64,000 nucleotides of DNA from Mycetohabitans rhizoxinica HKI 454 (lineage in GTDB: Bacteria > Pseudomonadota > Gammaproteobacteria > Burkholderiales > Burkholderiaceae): assembly GCF_000198775.1 (NCBI RefSeq), contig NC_014718.1:361155-425154 (forward strand), read 5' to 3'. The notes beneath the pieces are model-generated. The model was not told the DNA's origin, ran no database searches, and saw nothing but the letters and a program-made list of their open reading frames with translations. Shown piece after piece: positions 1 to 10,968 of this stretch. The position numbers and the translations under genes are program-made. Numbering within the stretch: position 1 is the stretch's first letter; every line of letters begins with the position of its first letter.

Positions 1-1339
1 GAATGCCGCTTTAAACTATCCTGCCAGCTACGTCTGTGCAGGGCAGACTGGTCAACGACCTGCCGCGTCAACGCCGCCACGGCCGCGCTGCGACGACGCA
101 TTGACTTGCTCCTCGTCCACTCGACCGACAACGTATGATGACTTGCCGCCCGAGCTGATTGCCCGGATCGGTGACTATGTCCCCATTCAAGACGTGACAT
201 CGTTCGCCACAGTCGATCGCCGCACGTATCATGCGATGCAGGCCCGGCGCCTCGTCCACCGCTATTGGCAGCGGGCAAACCAGGCCGTCAGCTTGGCGTC
301 AGTCAACCAGCTGCTGGACGAAATGGGCGGTGCGTTGAGCAATCCAGCGCAGCATATCGAACCCATTGATGCGCTGAGTCAGCGTCTGCGAGCGTTGCCG
401 GAAGCCGAGCGAGTCGAGGCATTCAAGTGCGTGTTTGCAGCTGCAGAGCGTATCCCGCAGGACGGCGTGCGAATACAAAAAGCGCTGTTACGCACCTTTC
501 TTGATTTTCCTCTGAGCCGGCGCGTTGAGTTATTCGACTTCGCTTACGCGATGGCGCAGCGGCGCGCGCCCGGACAAGACAACATCTGGGCGGAACTGGC
601 TGACAGTTTGCAGTGCTTGTCACTGCGCTCATCTTTTGCCGAGCAGCGTTATCAGGCGCTCCTGGCCCGGCTTGCGTCGTTGAGGGTATCCGAACAAGCG
701 GAGCTCATCCCGGCATTGTCCAGTTTGCTCCTTTACTTTAATAAGACAGACCCACGCGTGCCTGAGCGGTATGCGCTCTTACGCGGACACGCGTTACAAC
801 TGCCGCCCTCTCATCAAGGTGCATCGGTCGGCATGTTAGCGAGGGTCGTAGAGATTTTGCCGAAAGCGGAGCAGTTCGCACAGTACACGCAGATGCGTGA
901 TTGGGCGCTGTCGCTGCCTGACGAGCAGTGGGGGATTGCTTTGCGGTATTTGCCTGAAGGGCTTGAAGCGCTGTCGCGCGAACAACGCGCGCAGGAGCTG
1001 ACGTTGCTTGAGGGTCATTTAGCGCGCGTGCCTATGTCACAGCGTGTTCCGGCGGCGTTTGGGCTGCTCAAATGCCTCCCTTTTTTAAACGATGTACAAG
1101 CAAAGCGAACCTGGCGGCAAAGTCTGAACCTACTGAATGGTGCGAGCGAAACCGCTTTATGGGATTTGCTGAGCCAACTTCGGGCCGATTGGGTGTTATC
1201 TGAGTTAAGCAACTTCGGATGGGAAATGGCAGTGGGTGAGATCACTCGCTTTATGGCGGCCACCCAGTTCTCCGAGCCGGCGCAGGCGCGATTCCAGGCC
1301 AATGTCAACTGGCTTAGAAGTGAGCCAGATAATATTTAG
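1..1339 (+). CDS. F-box / helical-repeat protein, copy 1 (5' end outside window), candidate secreted effector
   Basis: The reading frame is open from base 2. By alignment with the copy at 37213-38592 only about five residues are missing at the left edge. An early ATG at 101 is internal and not the start. After a Pro/Ser/Thr-rich leader comes an F-box-like segment (DDLPPELIARIGDYV, then a second helix ending RRTYHAM). The remainder is helical with recurring Leu-Pro turns (RALPEAER, LQLPPSHQ, LSLPDEQW, ARVPMSQR), like ARM/HEAT-type arrays. F-boxes are eukaryotic SKP1-binding modules; in bacteria they occur in secreted effectors such as Ralstonia GALA proteins, so a role inside a host cell is inferred. 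The two copies are roughly 85-90% identical. One extra base near 1330 makes this copy end at 1337-1339, about ten residues early; the ancestral stop is visible at 1365-1367. No leucine-rich repeats are seen. Confidence 0.75.
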   Translation, partial: NAALNYPASYVCAGQTGQRPAASTPPRPRCDDALTCSSSTRPTTYDDLPPELIARIGDYVPIQDVTSFATVDRRTYHAMQARRLVHRYWQRANQAVSLASVNQLLDEMGGALSNPAQHIEPIDALSQRLRALPEAERVEAFKCVFAAAERIPQDGVRIQKALLRTFLDFPLSRRVELFDFAYAMAQRRAPGQDNIWAELADSLQCLSLRSSFAEQRYQALLARLASLRVSEQAELIPALSSLLLYFNKTDPRVPERYALLRGHALQLPPSHQGASVGMLARVVEILPKAEQFAQYTQMRDWALSLPDEQWGIALRYLPEGLEALSREQRAQELTLLEGHLARVPMSQRVPAAFGLLKCLPFLNDVQAKRTWRQSLNLLNGASETALWDLLSQLRADWVLSELSNFGWEMAVGEITRFMAATQFSEPAQARFQANVNWLRSEPDNI

Positions 1340-1470
1340 TGTGACTGAACCCAGTATGCTTCGTTAATCCCAACGCCGAAACAGATACCGTCGTGCCATC
1401 GGAGAGGTCGGGTAACGCAGCGGGGTTCGTCATTGACGTCATGCAGCCTGACACACCGCGAGGTGCTTGC
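1..1470 (+). repeat. Inverted duplicate, left copy (F-box gene plus about 130 bp downstream)
   Basis: Similarity to the minus-strand segment 37095-38592 covers the whole visible F-box gene. It continues past the stop codon, including the block around GATACCGTCGTGCCATC and the block around AACGCAGCGGGGTTCGTCAT. It fades near 1450-1470, so DNA rather than just the coding frame was duplicated. The copies are in opposite orientation about 36 kb apart. Confidence 0.8.
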
Positions 1471-1930
1471 CCACAAGGGGGGACGCGGTAATACACTGCA
1501 ATGTCTTGCCAGAGATGTTCACAGACAGCATGCCGTACTCTTGTTTCAACTGGTGAAGCGTCGTCATCTTGAGGGCTTCAGCGGCGCGTTGCCCCAGTCA
1601 GTGAAGCACGAGATCCAGACCAGGATCATGCTGCACACCAGCATCTAGGCCGTCTACCATAAAGCCCAGCAGGATCTACCAGCGGACAGGCAAGCCCACT
1701 GGCAGGTGAGGCAGGTGAGTCGGGTGTACGCTCTCAAACAGGCCGGCCGCTTAATCATCGCCACCGCCGAAGACGGTCGGCATGCAGGGCATGCCGACCT
1801 TTCACGCCTTGACCAGCGCCCTTGCCTACACCCTCTCGAACACATCCGTACCACTCTGCCCTTCCCCAGAAAACACGCCATCGGCGGCATGTAACGACCT
1901 CGTAAAGTTGATCGATAAATCAAGGGGCAT
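1340..1930. other. Stretch without an intact gene; possible transposase scrap
   Basis: The first ~130 bases belong to the duplicated segment. Plus-strand translation around 1590-1750 gives a broken frame, interrupted by a TAG near 1647, with an Arg/Gln/Leu-rich look (LPADRQAHWQVRQV) reminiscent of transposase C-termini. I cannot assign a family. Nothing else is recognisable. Confidence 0.3.
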
Positions 1931-3181
1931 TTAATCAAGCGTGGGCTGAGCGGAAATGATATTGGCGACAGGTCGAGTTTCGCCGGGTTGTCCACTGCCG
2001 GCAAGTTTTTTTACAACACCATTCTCATCTTGAACACCGAGAAAAGTGGAACCACCGCCATCCAAATTAAACGAGGAAACACCAATCCCTTTATCGGCGT
2101 CTTTATATCTTCCCGTTGGATCAGCACCCATCTCCGTGATCTCTTGCCATCCTCCCTCTTCTGGCTGCCTCCCCTTTATTGGCACACCCAAATCCCGTTT
2201 GCCGTCTGTTGTTGTCAGCGTATGCATTACCAAGTCACCTGGCTTGTCGGACAATCGGTGCGTTCCGTCGGTTGGGTCAACGGACAATTCGGGGCGCACG
2301 CTCACCGCGGCCCGCTCGTTACGTTCATTGGCATGCGTTAGCGCGCCGGCAAATTTGTTTAATGGATTATCCTCCCCTTCTGCGTTGCGATATTGAAGCC
2401 GGCCATCGTTGTTTTCCAACCTCGCCCTCTGTCCATTCAATGCGAGCACTGGACCACTCGTGATGCCGACTTTACCGTCCTGCAGCAATTGACCATAGTC
2501 ATTCTGCCAAGGTGGAGCGACGTCGACATGGTCGGATCGAGTTGCGGTCGGGCCCACCGGCCTGCCATAGTCACTCTTGGTTGCTTTTCCTTCACTACCA
2601 CCTTGCATAATCTTGAGGCCGGACTTGTGCACAAAATACCCGCCATTGATGATGGCGGACCGCTTCGGCGCTTGCGCTGCAAGCGCCTGGGGCGGCTGCG
2701 GCGGTTCCCCTTCCTTCGTCCCGATCACCTTGCCAGACTTCGTCCCACCTTTCACGATAAGCATATTGTAGGTCGCAATACCATCGCCTACGCTATCGCT
2801 CTGTTTTTCTGATTGCGTTTTTGGAGGCGGAGTAAGCATATCTCGGATCTTCGCAAGCGGTGTCCCTGGCGGTCGCACGCCGCCAGGGCCGCCTTTGATC
2901 GTAACCTGAACGATTCCCGCACCGTGGCTTTGCACCTTGACGCTCTTCTCCCGCACCAAATATCCTTGGGCACGAGCGGCGAAACGGGAAAGTGCTTTGG
3001 CGGCGTTGGGATTGTTTTCAAGCTTATTTCGTATCGCATCGAATTCGTCTGTCTTGGATAAAGAGCGGGTCGGCTTAGGAGACGCGCGCTCAGACGATGA
3101 CGGTGCACGGGTCGGCGAGGTCTGCGTATTCGTGTTCTGCGCTTCAAATTCGGTCTGGTTAGACGTGATAGTCAGTCTCAA
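1931..3181 (-). CDS. Phosphodiester glycosidase (NAGPA-like) family protein, candidate type III effector
   Basis: The C-terminal two thirds carry hallmarks of the NAGPA/phosphodiester glycosidase fold: INGGYFVHKSG, then GITSGPVLALNG, then FNLDGGGSTFLG near the end. This family includes the enzyme that uncovers GlcNAc-phosphodiesters; the substrate here is unknown. The first ~60 residues are Ser/Thr/Pro/Asn-rich with no Sec signal or membrane segment, as in many type III substrates. I chose the TTG at 3181 because AGGAG lies eight bases upstream. The frame also opens at a TTG at 3259, which has no ribosome site. A PIP/hrpII box with a TATAAC -10 lies upstream (3328-3388). The gene stands alone. 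The fold is fairly sure; secretion is inferred. Confidence 0.72.
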   Translation of the reverse strand: MRLTITSNQTEFEAQNTNTQTSPTRAPSSSERASPKPTRSLSKTDEFDAIRNKLENNPNAAKALSRFAARAQGYLVREKSVKVQSHGAGIVQVTIKGGPGGVRPPGTPLAKIRDMLTPPPKTQSEKQSDSVGDGIATYNMLIVKGGTKSGKVIGTKEGEPPQPPQALAAQAPKRSAIINGGYFVHKSGLKIMQGGSEGKATKSDYGRPVGPTATRSDHVDVAPPWQNDYGQLLQDGKVGITSGPVLALNGQRARLENNDGRLQYRNAEGEDNPLNKFAGALTHANERNERAAVSVRPELSVDPTDGTHRLSDKPGDLVMHTLTTTDGKRDLGVPIKGRQPEEGGWQEITEMGADPTGRYKDADKGIGVSSFNLDGGGSTFLGVQDENGVVKKLAGSGQPGETRPVANIISAQPTLD

Positions 3182-3327
3182 TTTAAAATCTCCTGCCTGG
3201 TTTCGTGGCAAATTTGTCTGAAATCTGCTACTCAAGATAAAACCGTTTGCGATGAGCAACAGAAAGCCCGCACGTCATCTCGTTGCTATGTTGTCTCTTC
3301 CGAAGGAAAATGACGTGCTTCGGTTAC

Positions 3328-3388
3328 GTTATAGGCGTGCTGTTGTGTCTGTAATAGCGCCAAACGAAGTCCAGACGTCAAAAGCGAA
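3328..3388 (-). promoter_or_regulatory. PIP (hrpII) box with -10 element, upstream of the phosphodiester glycosidase gene
   Basis: On the minus strand TTCG (3388-3385) and TTCG (3368-3365) are exactly 16 bases apart, giving TTCGC-N15-TTCGT. Thirty bases later is TATAAC (3333-3328); an offset of 32 also gives the consensus YANNNT (TAACGT). This matches the TTCGB-N15-TTCGB-N30-32-YANNNT arrangement known for HrpX/HrpB-controlled promoters of Xanthomonas and Ralstonia. Predicted transcription starts near 3320, leaving a leader of about 140 bases to the TTG at 3181. Confidence 0.6.
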
Positions 3389-4133
3389 GCGCCTCTTAGC
3401 GGGTGAGCATTGGCTGAATAGAGGGACATATGACGGCTGACACCATGTCATGACGCGTCCAGCATCCCGGCGATGCGCGGGCCGTTGGCACCATCCGGCA
3501 ACGCCGTGCCCTAACGCATGTAGAGCGGAATTGATGCTTGCGGGTCTCGACCTAGCTAGGTGGCACAGGTGGCACTTCCCATTGTGCAGGATCGGTCAAA
3601 TGGGCGGTGTGTGTTGGTATGACCAGCGTCCCGTTAGGCCCGATGCAGTCCATCAGCGCTTAGATGACGGCCACGACTGCGCCTGCGACCCACCCAAGCG
3701 CGCTGAGGGACGAGTGCACGAGGATTGTGCTACCTGACGTCACGCGACCTTCCGCGAGTTGCCGGGCGAGACTCGATCGGATTCGCGGTGCAGAGTTTTT
3801 TTAGGATGAAATTATGTTCACCAAGCCTGTCAGCAGGGCTTCTGCATGCACTCTCTGCTCATGCCAAAGTCCAATGAGCAAATGCCAATTGCACATGGCA
3901 GTGGCTGTTACGCGAAGCTGCTCGCACAGTGGGCAAAGATCGAGATCCTTGTATTTCTTCACTCAATAATCGCCTGAAGCCGTGCCAAAGCGTCCTCTAC
4001 CACTTCGACTGGTACGCTTTCAACCTTGCGCGCGCCGCGCGCCTATCACGCACCAGGGGCACGGGCACGGGGTCTGCTACGCAATGGCGCGTCGTCCAAC
4101 TGCGGACGTCGTTGCCGCGATGGAGGAACCCGC
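3389..4133. other. Non-coding stretch apart from the AAC(3) remnant
   Basis: Outside the broken acetyltransferase (about 3470-3790) I see no gene. A block near 3926-3960 containing TCGAGATCCTTG resembles one near 60712-60745. The last part is the leader of the cydAB operon; no clear promoter or FNR/ANR-type site was found. Confidence 0.4.
3470..3790 (-). pseudogene. Aminoglycoside N(3)-acetyltransferase (AAC(3)) family remnant
   Basis: Minus-strand translation from 3787 gives an N-terminal helix (RSSLARQLAEG), the family signature ILVHSSLSALGWV, an in-frame TAA at 3662-3660 (probably CAA originally), then ALMDCIGPNGTLVIPTHT and LTDPAQWEVPPVP, and a TAG at 3554-3552. This is the N-terminal half of an antibiotic acetyltransferase of the AAC(3) type, normally about 270 residues. 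The C-terminal half is missing or scrambled. There is one nonsense mutation in an otherwise intact frame, then loss. It cannot encode an active enzyme. Confidence 0.72.
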
Positions 4134-5570
4134 ATGTTAGGCTTGTCCGCGCTGGACTTGGCGCGTTTTCAGTTCGCTTTTACGATTGCTTTCCATATTC
4201 TTTTTCCCGCTATCACGATTGGCTTGGCGAGCTATCTGGCCGTGCTCGAGGGATGCTGGCTACGCACACGCAACGTCGTCTACCGCGACCTGTATCAATT
4301 TTGGATCAAGATTTTTGCCGTCAACTTCGGCATGGGTGTGGTATCGGGCATCGTCATGGCCTATCAGTTCGGCACCAACTGGGCGGGGTTTTCGCGCTTT
4401 GCCGGCGGCGTGACCGGCCCGCTGCTTGCCTACGAGGTACTGACTGCGTTCTTCCTCGAGGCGGGATTCCTTGGTGTCATGCTGTTCGGATGGAACAAGG
4501 TTGGACCGGGACTGCATTTCCTGTCAACCATCATGGTCGCCGTCGGGACGCTGATTTCAACGACATGGATTTTGGCCTCGAACAGCTGGATGCATACTCC
4601 GCAAGGCTATCAGATCATCGATGGGCGCGTCGTGCCAGTCCATTGGTTGCAGGTCATCTTCAATCCGTCGTTCCCGTACCGCCTCGTGCACATGAGTCTG
4701 GCCGCATTTTTGGCCACCGCGTTGTTCGTGGCCGCATCGGCCGCCTGGCACTTGCTGCGCGGGCACGACAATGCGGCGATCCGCAAGATGCTATCGATGG
4801 CAATGGGCATGATACTTGTCGTCGCGCCAATCCAGGCTGTGGTGGGCGACGCACACGGGCTCAACACGCTGGAACATCAGCCAGCCAAGCTGGCTGCCAT
4901 CGAGGGCCACTGGGAGAACCGTGAAAACGAAGCCGTGCCGCTAATCGTCTTTGGCTGGCCCGACATGCAACGCGAGCAAACCCGTTATGCGCTCGAGATT
5001 CCGTACTTGGGCAGCCTGATCCTGACGCATAGCTGGAACAAGCAATTCCAGGGCTTGAAGGCGTTCCCCCCAGACGAGCGGCCGAATTCGACCGTGGTGT
5101 TCTGGACCTTTCGCGCAATGGTCGGTCTCGGACTATTGATGATTGCGCTGGGCGCATGGAGCCTGTTCTTGCGCCGCCGCGCACGCCTATACCACTGCCG
5201 GGCATTCCTGCACTGCACGTTGGTGATGGGGCCGGCCGGACTGGCCGCCGTACTCGCAGGCTGGCTGACCACGGAAATCGGCCGGCAGCCTTGGGTCGTG
5301 TATGGCCTACTACGAACCACCGACGCGGTGACGCCGCATTCGGCGCCGGAAATACTGCTGTCTGTGGTGCTGTTCGTTGTGTCATATTTTTTCGTCTTCG
5401 GGGCAGGGTTGGCCTATATCCTGCGGCTGATCCGTCAGGGGCCCCGGCCGCAACCCGATGCCACGCCGCCCATGGGTGGCCCAGGACAACCGCACACCCC
5501 GGCGCGACCACTGTCCGCCGCGCATGAGGATGAGCATCGAACGGCCAAGACGGACGACGCCGGGAGATAA
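4134..5570 (+). CDS. cydA: Cytochrome bd-type ubiquinol oxidase subunit I (cyanide-insensitive type)
   Basis: This is the catalytic subunit of a bd-family quinol oxidase, which reduces oxygen to water at the inner membrane. At 478 residues it is shorter than E. coli CydA (522), and the periplasmic Q-loop region is short, as in CioA-type oxidases. The N-terminus LGLSALDLARFQFAF leads into the helix with the conserved haem-ligand His (IAFHILFPA). GRQPWVVYG is the family motif near the quinol site, and about nine membrane segments follow. The start at 4134 has GGAGG seven bases upstream; the frame is open further 5' but that stretch is Arg-rich and unlike the family. cydB follows after five bases. 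Confidence 0.93.
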   Translation: MLGLSALDLARFQFAFTIAFHILFPAITIGLASYLAVLEGCWLRTRNVVYRDLYQFWIKIFAVNFGMGVVSGIVMAYQFGTNWAGFSRFAGGVTGPLLAYEVLTAFFLEAGFLGVMLFGWNKVGPGLHFLSTIMVAVGTLISTTWILASNSWMHTPQGYQIIDGRVVPVHWLQVIFNPSFPYRLVHMSLAAFLATALFVAASAAWHLLRGHDNAAIRKMLSMAMGMILVVAPIQAVVGDAHGLNTLEHQPAKLAAIEGHWENRENEAVPLIVFGWPDMQREQTRYALEIPYLGSLILTHSWNKQFQGLKAFPPDERPNSTVVFWTFRAMVGLGLLMIALGAWSLFLRRRARLYHCRAFLHCTLVMGPAGLAAVLAGWLTTEIGRQPWVVYGLLRTTDAVTPHSAPEILLSVVLFVVSYFFVFGAGLAYILRLIRQGPRPQPDATPPMGGPGQPHTPARPLSAAHEDEHRTAKTDDAGR

Positions 5571-5575
5571 CGACG

Positions 5576-6583
5576 ATGGGTTTTGACATTTCACTGGTCT
5601 GGGCCGTGATCATCTTTGCCGGCGTGATGATGTATGTCGTGACTGACGGCTTCGACCTAGGTATCGGCCTGCTCTTTCCCTTCGTCTCGAACCGTACGGA
5701 GCGTGACTTGATGATGAACAGCGTCGCGCCAGTCTGGGATGGCAATGAAACCTGGTTAGTACTCGGCGGCGCCGGGCTGCTGGCCGCGTTTCCACGAGCC
5801 TATGCGATTTTGCTGAGCGCATTGTATCTGCCGCTGATCTTCATGCTGCTCGGCCTGATCTTTCGCGGCGTGGCGTTCGAATTCCGTTTCAAGGCCAACG
5901 ATCGCGAGCGCCCCATCTGGGACATCGCATTCATGGCCGGCTCGTTGCTCGCGTCGTTCTTCCAGGGCGTAGCGCTGGGCGCGTATATCGACGGCGTGAA
6001 GGTCAATGGCGATGCATTCGCTGGCGGCGCCCTCGATTGGGTTAAGCCATTTGCGCTCTTTTGCGGGCTCGGCGTGGTCGTGATCTATGCGTTGCTGGGC
6101 GCGACATGGCTGATTATGAAAACCGAACATACGTTGCAACACACGATGATCGGCGTGGCGCGGCGGCTCACATGGCTCGTGCTCGCCGCGATCGCGATCG
6201 TCAGCATCTGGACGCCGATTGCCCATCCGCACATCGCACAGCGCTGGTTTACGCTGCCCAACCTGCTTTGGTTCTGCCCTGTCCCGTTGCTGGTGCTGCT
6301 TTGCGTTTATGCTCTCCAACGCTCGCTGAGCCACGCGCCGCACGCCGGTCCGTTCCTGTGCGCGCTGGCGCTGATGTTCCTGGGCTACACCGGGCTGGCA
6401 ATCAGCATCTGGCCGAATATCGTGCCACCATCGCTGTCGATCTGGGACGCAGCCGGCCCGTTGCAGAGTCAGGGCTTTACCCTGCTCGGCACGCTGTTCA
6501 TCATCCCGTTCATCCTCGGCTACACAATGTGGTCATACTATGTGTTCCGGGGCAAGGTACGCCCTGGCGAGCACTACCATTAA
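5576..6583 (+). CDS. cydB: Cytochrome bd-type ubiquinol oxidase subunit II
   Basis: This 335-residue polytopic membrane protein begins DISLVWAVIIFAGVMMYVV with the family motif TDGFDLGIGLLFPF, followed by a conserved NGNETW-like region (WDGNETWLVLGGAG). It pairs with CydA to bind the haems and complete the proton-conducting oxidase. Eight or nine hydrophobic helices are apparent. It starts five bases after cydA stops, and its TAA overlaps the ATG of the small gene that follows, so the three genes are likely translated together. Confidence 0.93.
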   Translation: MGFDISLVWAVIIFAGVMMYVVTDGFDLGIGLLFPFVSNRTERDLMMNSVAPVWDGNETWLVLGGAGLLAAFPRAYAILLSALYLPLIFMLLGLIFRGVAFEFRFKANDRERPIWDIAFMAGSLLASFFQGVALGAYIDGVKVNGDAFAGGALDWVKPFALFCGLGVVVIYALLGATWLIMKTEHTLQHTMIGVARRLTWLVLAAIAIVSIWTPIAHPHIAQRWFTLPNLLWFCPVPLLVLLCVYALQRSLSHAPHAGPFLCALALMFLGYTGLAISIWPNIVPPSLSIWDAAGPLQSQGFTLLGTLFIIPFILGYTMWSYYVFRGKVRPGEHYH

Positions 6584-6729
6584 TGCAAAAACCCCCTCGA
6601 AACCGCGTGCCGACCTGGGCCACGCGACTAGCTTGGCTGATCGCGCTGTGGACGGCTAGCGTCGCCGCGCTGGCCGTTGTCGCTGGTGTGTTGCGCCTCG
6701 CGATGCACGCAGCCGGGTTGTCCGCCTGA
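6583..6729 (+). CDS. DUF2474-type small membrane subunit of the bd oxidase (CydX/CioX-like)
   Basis: This 48-residue protein has one hydrophobic helix (LAWLIALWTASVAALAVVAG) after a basic N-terminus (RNRVPTWATR). Short single-helix proteins downstream of cydAB (CydX, or DUF2474 in Pseudomonas and Burkholderia cio operons) stabilise the oxidase complex. The start overlaps the cydB stop as TAATG. It is easily missed because the frame is also open far upstream inside cydB. Assignment rests on size, topology and position. Confidence 0.75.
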   Translation: MQKPPRNRVPTWATRLAWLIALWTASVAALAVVAGVLRLAMHAAGLSA

Positions 6730-7031
6730 ATTGGCCAGCAGCCGCGCCGCTCGCAGCGCAGATCGCGGCGCTCGCTGAACGCAGCCATGCGCTCGACGCC
6801 ATCATGAGCACGCTGCTATTTGAACGGCCTGCTTTTCGACATCCTACTCATTGAGTGCCTGCTTCTCGGCATCCTGCCAGCCCGCGCGGGTCGCGGATAG
6901 CACCGTCCACTATGCAAAGTTCACGGGCCGTGTTCGATGCCGCGATGCTGCGCTAGCCGCCGCGCTGGTTGGCGTGGTCCATTGGCGCGGCGGCCAGCGA
7001 CGTGCGCAGGCCGCGTGAAGCGGCCGGCGCG
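6730..7031. other. Gene-free stretch between convergent cyd operon and ferritin-like gene
   Basis: No coding frame is credible. Two imperfect copies of a short unit (CCTGCTTTTCGACATCCT and CCTGCTTCTCGGCATCCT) lie near 6828-6875, and GC-rich inverted repeats near 6740-6780 could act as a terminator for the cyd operon. Confidence 0.35.
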
Positions 7032-7565
7032 TTAGGCGCGCTCCGCGAGCAAATCGGCCATATCGTCAGCGTGCTCTTCTTCGACCGCCAGGATTTCCTC
7101 GAAGATGCGGCGCGTGGTCGGGTCCTTGTCGCCAATGTACTTGACGATCTCTCGGTAGGTATCGATCGCGATGCGCTCCGCAACCAGGTTCTCTCGAATC
7201 ATCTCGGTCAGCGTCTCGCCTTCCACATACTCGGAGTGCGAGCGGCTGGCCAGCCCGGCCGGCGCAAAATCGGGCGCCCCGCCCAACTGCACGATGCGCT
7301 GCGCCAGCTGATCCGCATGCTGCTGCTCCTCGGCCGCATGCTGCGCGAACTCGTCGGCCACCGCTTCCGAGTTGATCCCCTTTGCCATGAAATAGTGCCG
7401 CTTGTAGCGCAGCGTGCAGACTAACTCCGTGGCCAGCGCGTCATTGAGCAGCTTTAGAATCGTGTCGCGATCCGCGCTGTAGGTCGACGTCACGGGGCCC
7501 TCGTCCATATGCTGGCGAGCGCGCTCGCGGATTGTTTCTAAGTCGAGTCTAAAGGTGTCTGTCAT
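7032..7565 (-). CDS. Ferritin-like (bacterioferritin/Dps-type) protein
   Basis: A 177-residue helical protein with a ferritin-like diiron four-helix bundle. Glu in ATELVCTLRYKRH (helix A), EEQQHADQL (helix B), ENLVAERIA (helix C) and VEEEHADDM (helix D) provide the two E...ExxH sets. Related proteins in Burkholderia are annotated as bacterioferritin or ferritin-like domain proteins; roles are iron storage or protection from peroxide. The start at 7565 follows GGAGG by five bases; the frame runs 12 bases further upstream without a ribosome site. It is monocistronic. Confidence 0.85.
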   Translation of the reverse strand: MTDTFRLDLETIRERARQHMDEGPVTSTYSADRDTILKLLNDALATELVCTLRYKRHYFMAKGINSEAVADEFAQHAAEEQQHADQLAQRIVQLGGAPDFAPAGLASRSHSEYVEGETLTEMIRENLVAERIAIDTYREIVKYIGDKDPTTRRIFEEILAVEEEHADDMADLLAERA

Positions 7566-7805
7566 TGCAACCTCCATGAGTGACCGTCATGTCCTCGTCA
7601 CGTCGATCAGCCAACTGACGACAAACATGACAGCGAAAACGTAAAATAAAATTTCGCGCAGTTTGCGCGCCGCGCGTGGCCAAGCCAGTTAATTTCGATG
7701 CACGGACCATCACGGTCGCGACAAGAAGAAAGAACACCCTGCATCGTGCAGCAACGCGGCCTCTTTATCCACGCGCACGACACGCCCGGCATTTGCGTGG
7801 GACGG

Positions 7806-7979
7806 CTAGGTAACCTTCTTTGCGACAAAAATGCCGAACAGCAGGAACACCACGCACAGCACGAGGAAGACGAAGAACAGGAACTTCGCAATCGCTGCCG
7901 CGCCCGTGGCAATGCCGCTGAATCCAAGCAATCCCGCGATAATGGCGACAATCGCAAAGAATAACGCCCACCTCAACAT
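7806..7979 (-). CDS. DUF1328 (YtjA-type) small membrane protein
   Basis: A 57-residue protein with two membrane helices, [19 protein letters not shown] and [19 protein letters not shown], separated by a glycine/alanine turn. This is the DUF1328/YtjA pattern found as a lone small gene across proteobacteria; function unknown. The ATG at 7979 has GGAGG eight bases upstream, so the two upstream in-frame ATGs are not needed. It lies between the ferritin-like gene and the fadH remnant, with about 240 gene-free bases on its 3' side. Confidence 0.82.
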   Translation of the reverse strand: MLRWALFFAIVAIIAGLLGFSGIATGAAAIAKFLFFVFLVLCVVFLLFGIFVAKKVT

Positions 7980-8191
7980 GATTGCGACCTCCATAGCAAG
8001 TGCCAAAATTCGGCAACGAGTGCAATTATAGCAATAGGCATGCCAGAATTGGCGCCCGCTGCCCCGGCAACGCTCCGTCCGACAACACGTCGCCCCCTAA
8101 AACCAAGGGTTTAGCGCCGTTTACCGAAAGGGGGCACGACGTACCGGTATAGGGTGCGCAGACAAGCGAGGCCGCCACTTTCTTTCATACA

Positions 8192-10553
<2,362 letters not shown>

Positions 10554-10668
10554 AGTAACATCTGCTTACAAAAGCGACGAATCGCCTACAAAGCCGCAAC
10601 GTCTTAAAACGTATTGATCGCGTACTATCGAATTAGGTCGGCAATCAACACAACGAGGAGTCACGATC

Positions 10669-10881
10669 ATGAATTCGGTCAAGCGTATCGGCGCTGCGGC
10701 GCTCAGCGCCGCGCTGCTGACGAGCCTGGCGGCGTGCGACGGGATGACCACGCGCCAGCGCAACACTGCGATCGGCGCGGGCGTGGGCGGCGTCGCTGGC
10801 GCGGCAGTCGGCGGCAACGCGCTGTCGACGCTGGGCGGCGCAGCTGTCGGCGGCATCATCGGCAATCAGGTCGGCAAGTAA
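10669..10881 (+). CDS. Glycine-zipper (OsmB-like) lipoprotein
   Basis: A 70-residue lipoprotein. The signal peptide ends in a lipobox LTSLAAC, giving an acylated Cys near residue 23. The rest is a glycine-zipper array (IGAGVGGVAGAAVGG, TLGGAAVGGIIGNQ), typical of OsmB/glycine-zipper 2TM proteins at the outer membrane. GAGGAG eight bases before the ATG supports the start. Family members are often induced by osmotic or envelope stress; regulation is not evident here. Confidence 0.85.
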   Translation: MNSVKRIGAAALSAALLTSLAACDGMTTRQRNTAIGAGVGGVAGAAVGGNALSTLGGAAVGGIIGNQVGK

Positions 10882-10934
10882 CGCTTCGTCGCGCGACAGG
10901 GCCACGGCTCGCGTGAGCCTCGGCAGAACGGCCC

Positions 10935-10968
10935 AGCCGGCGGCACTTCTACCAACGCGCCGCCGGCT
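10935..10968 (+). terminator. GC-rich hairpin downstream of the OsmB-like gene
   Basis: AGCCGGCGGC (10935-10944) and GCCGCCGGCT (10959-10968) form a perfect ten-pair stem with a 14-base loop, about 55 bases after the stop. There is no T-tract, so it is either a weak terminator or an mRNA-stabilising stem. Confidence 0.4.
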
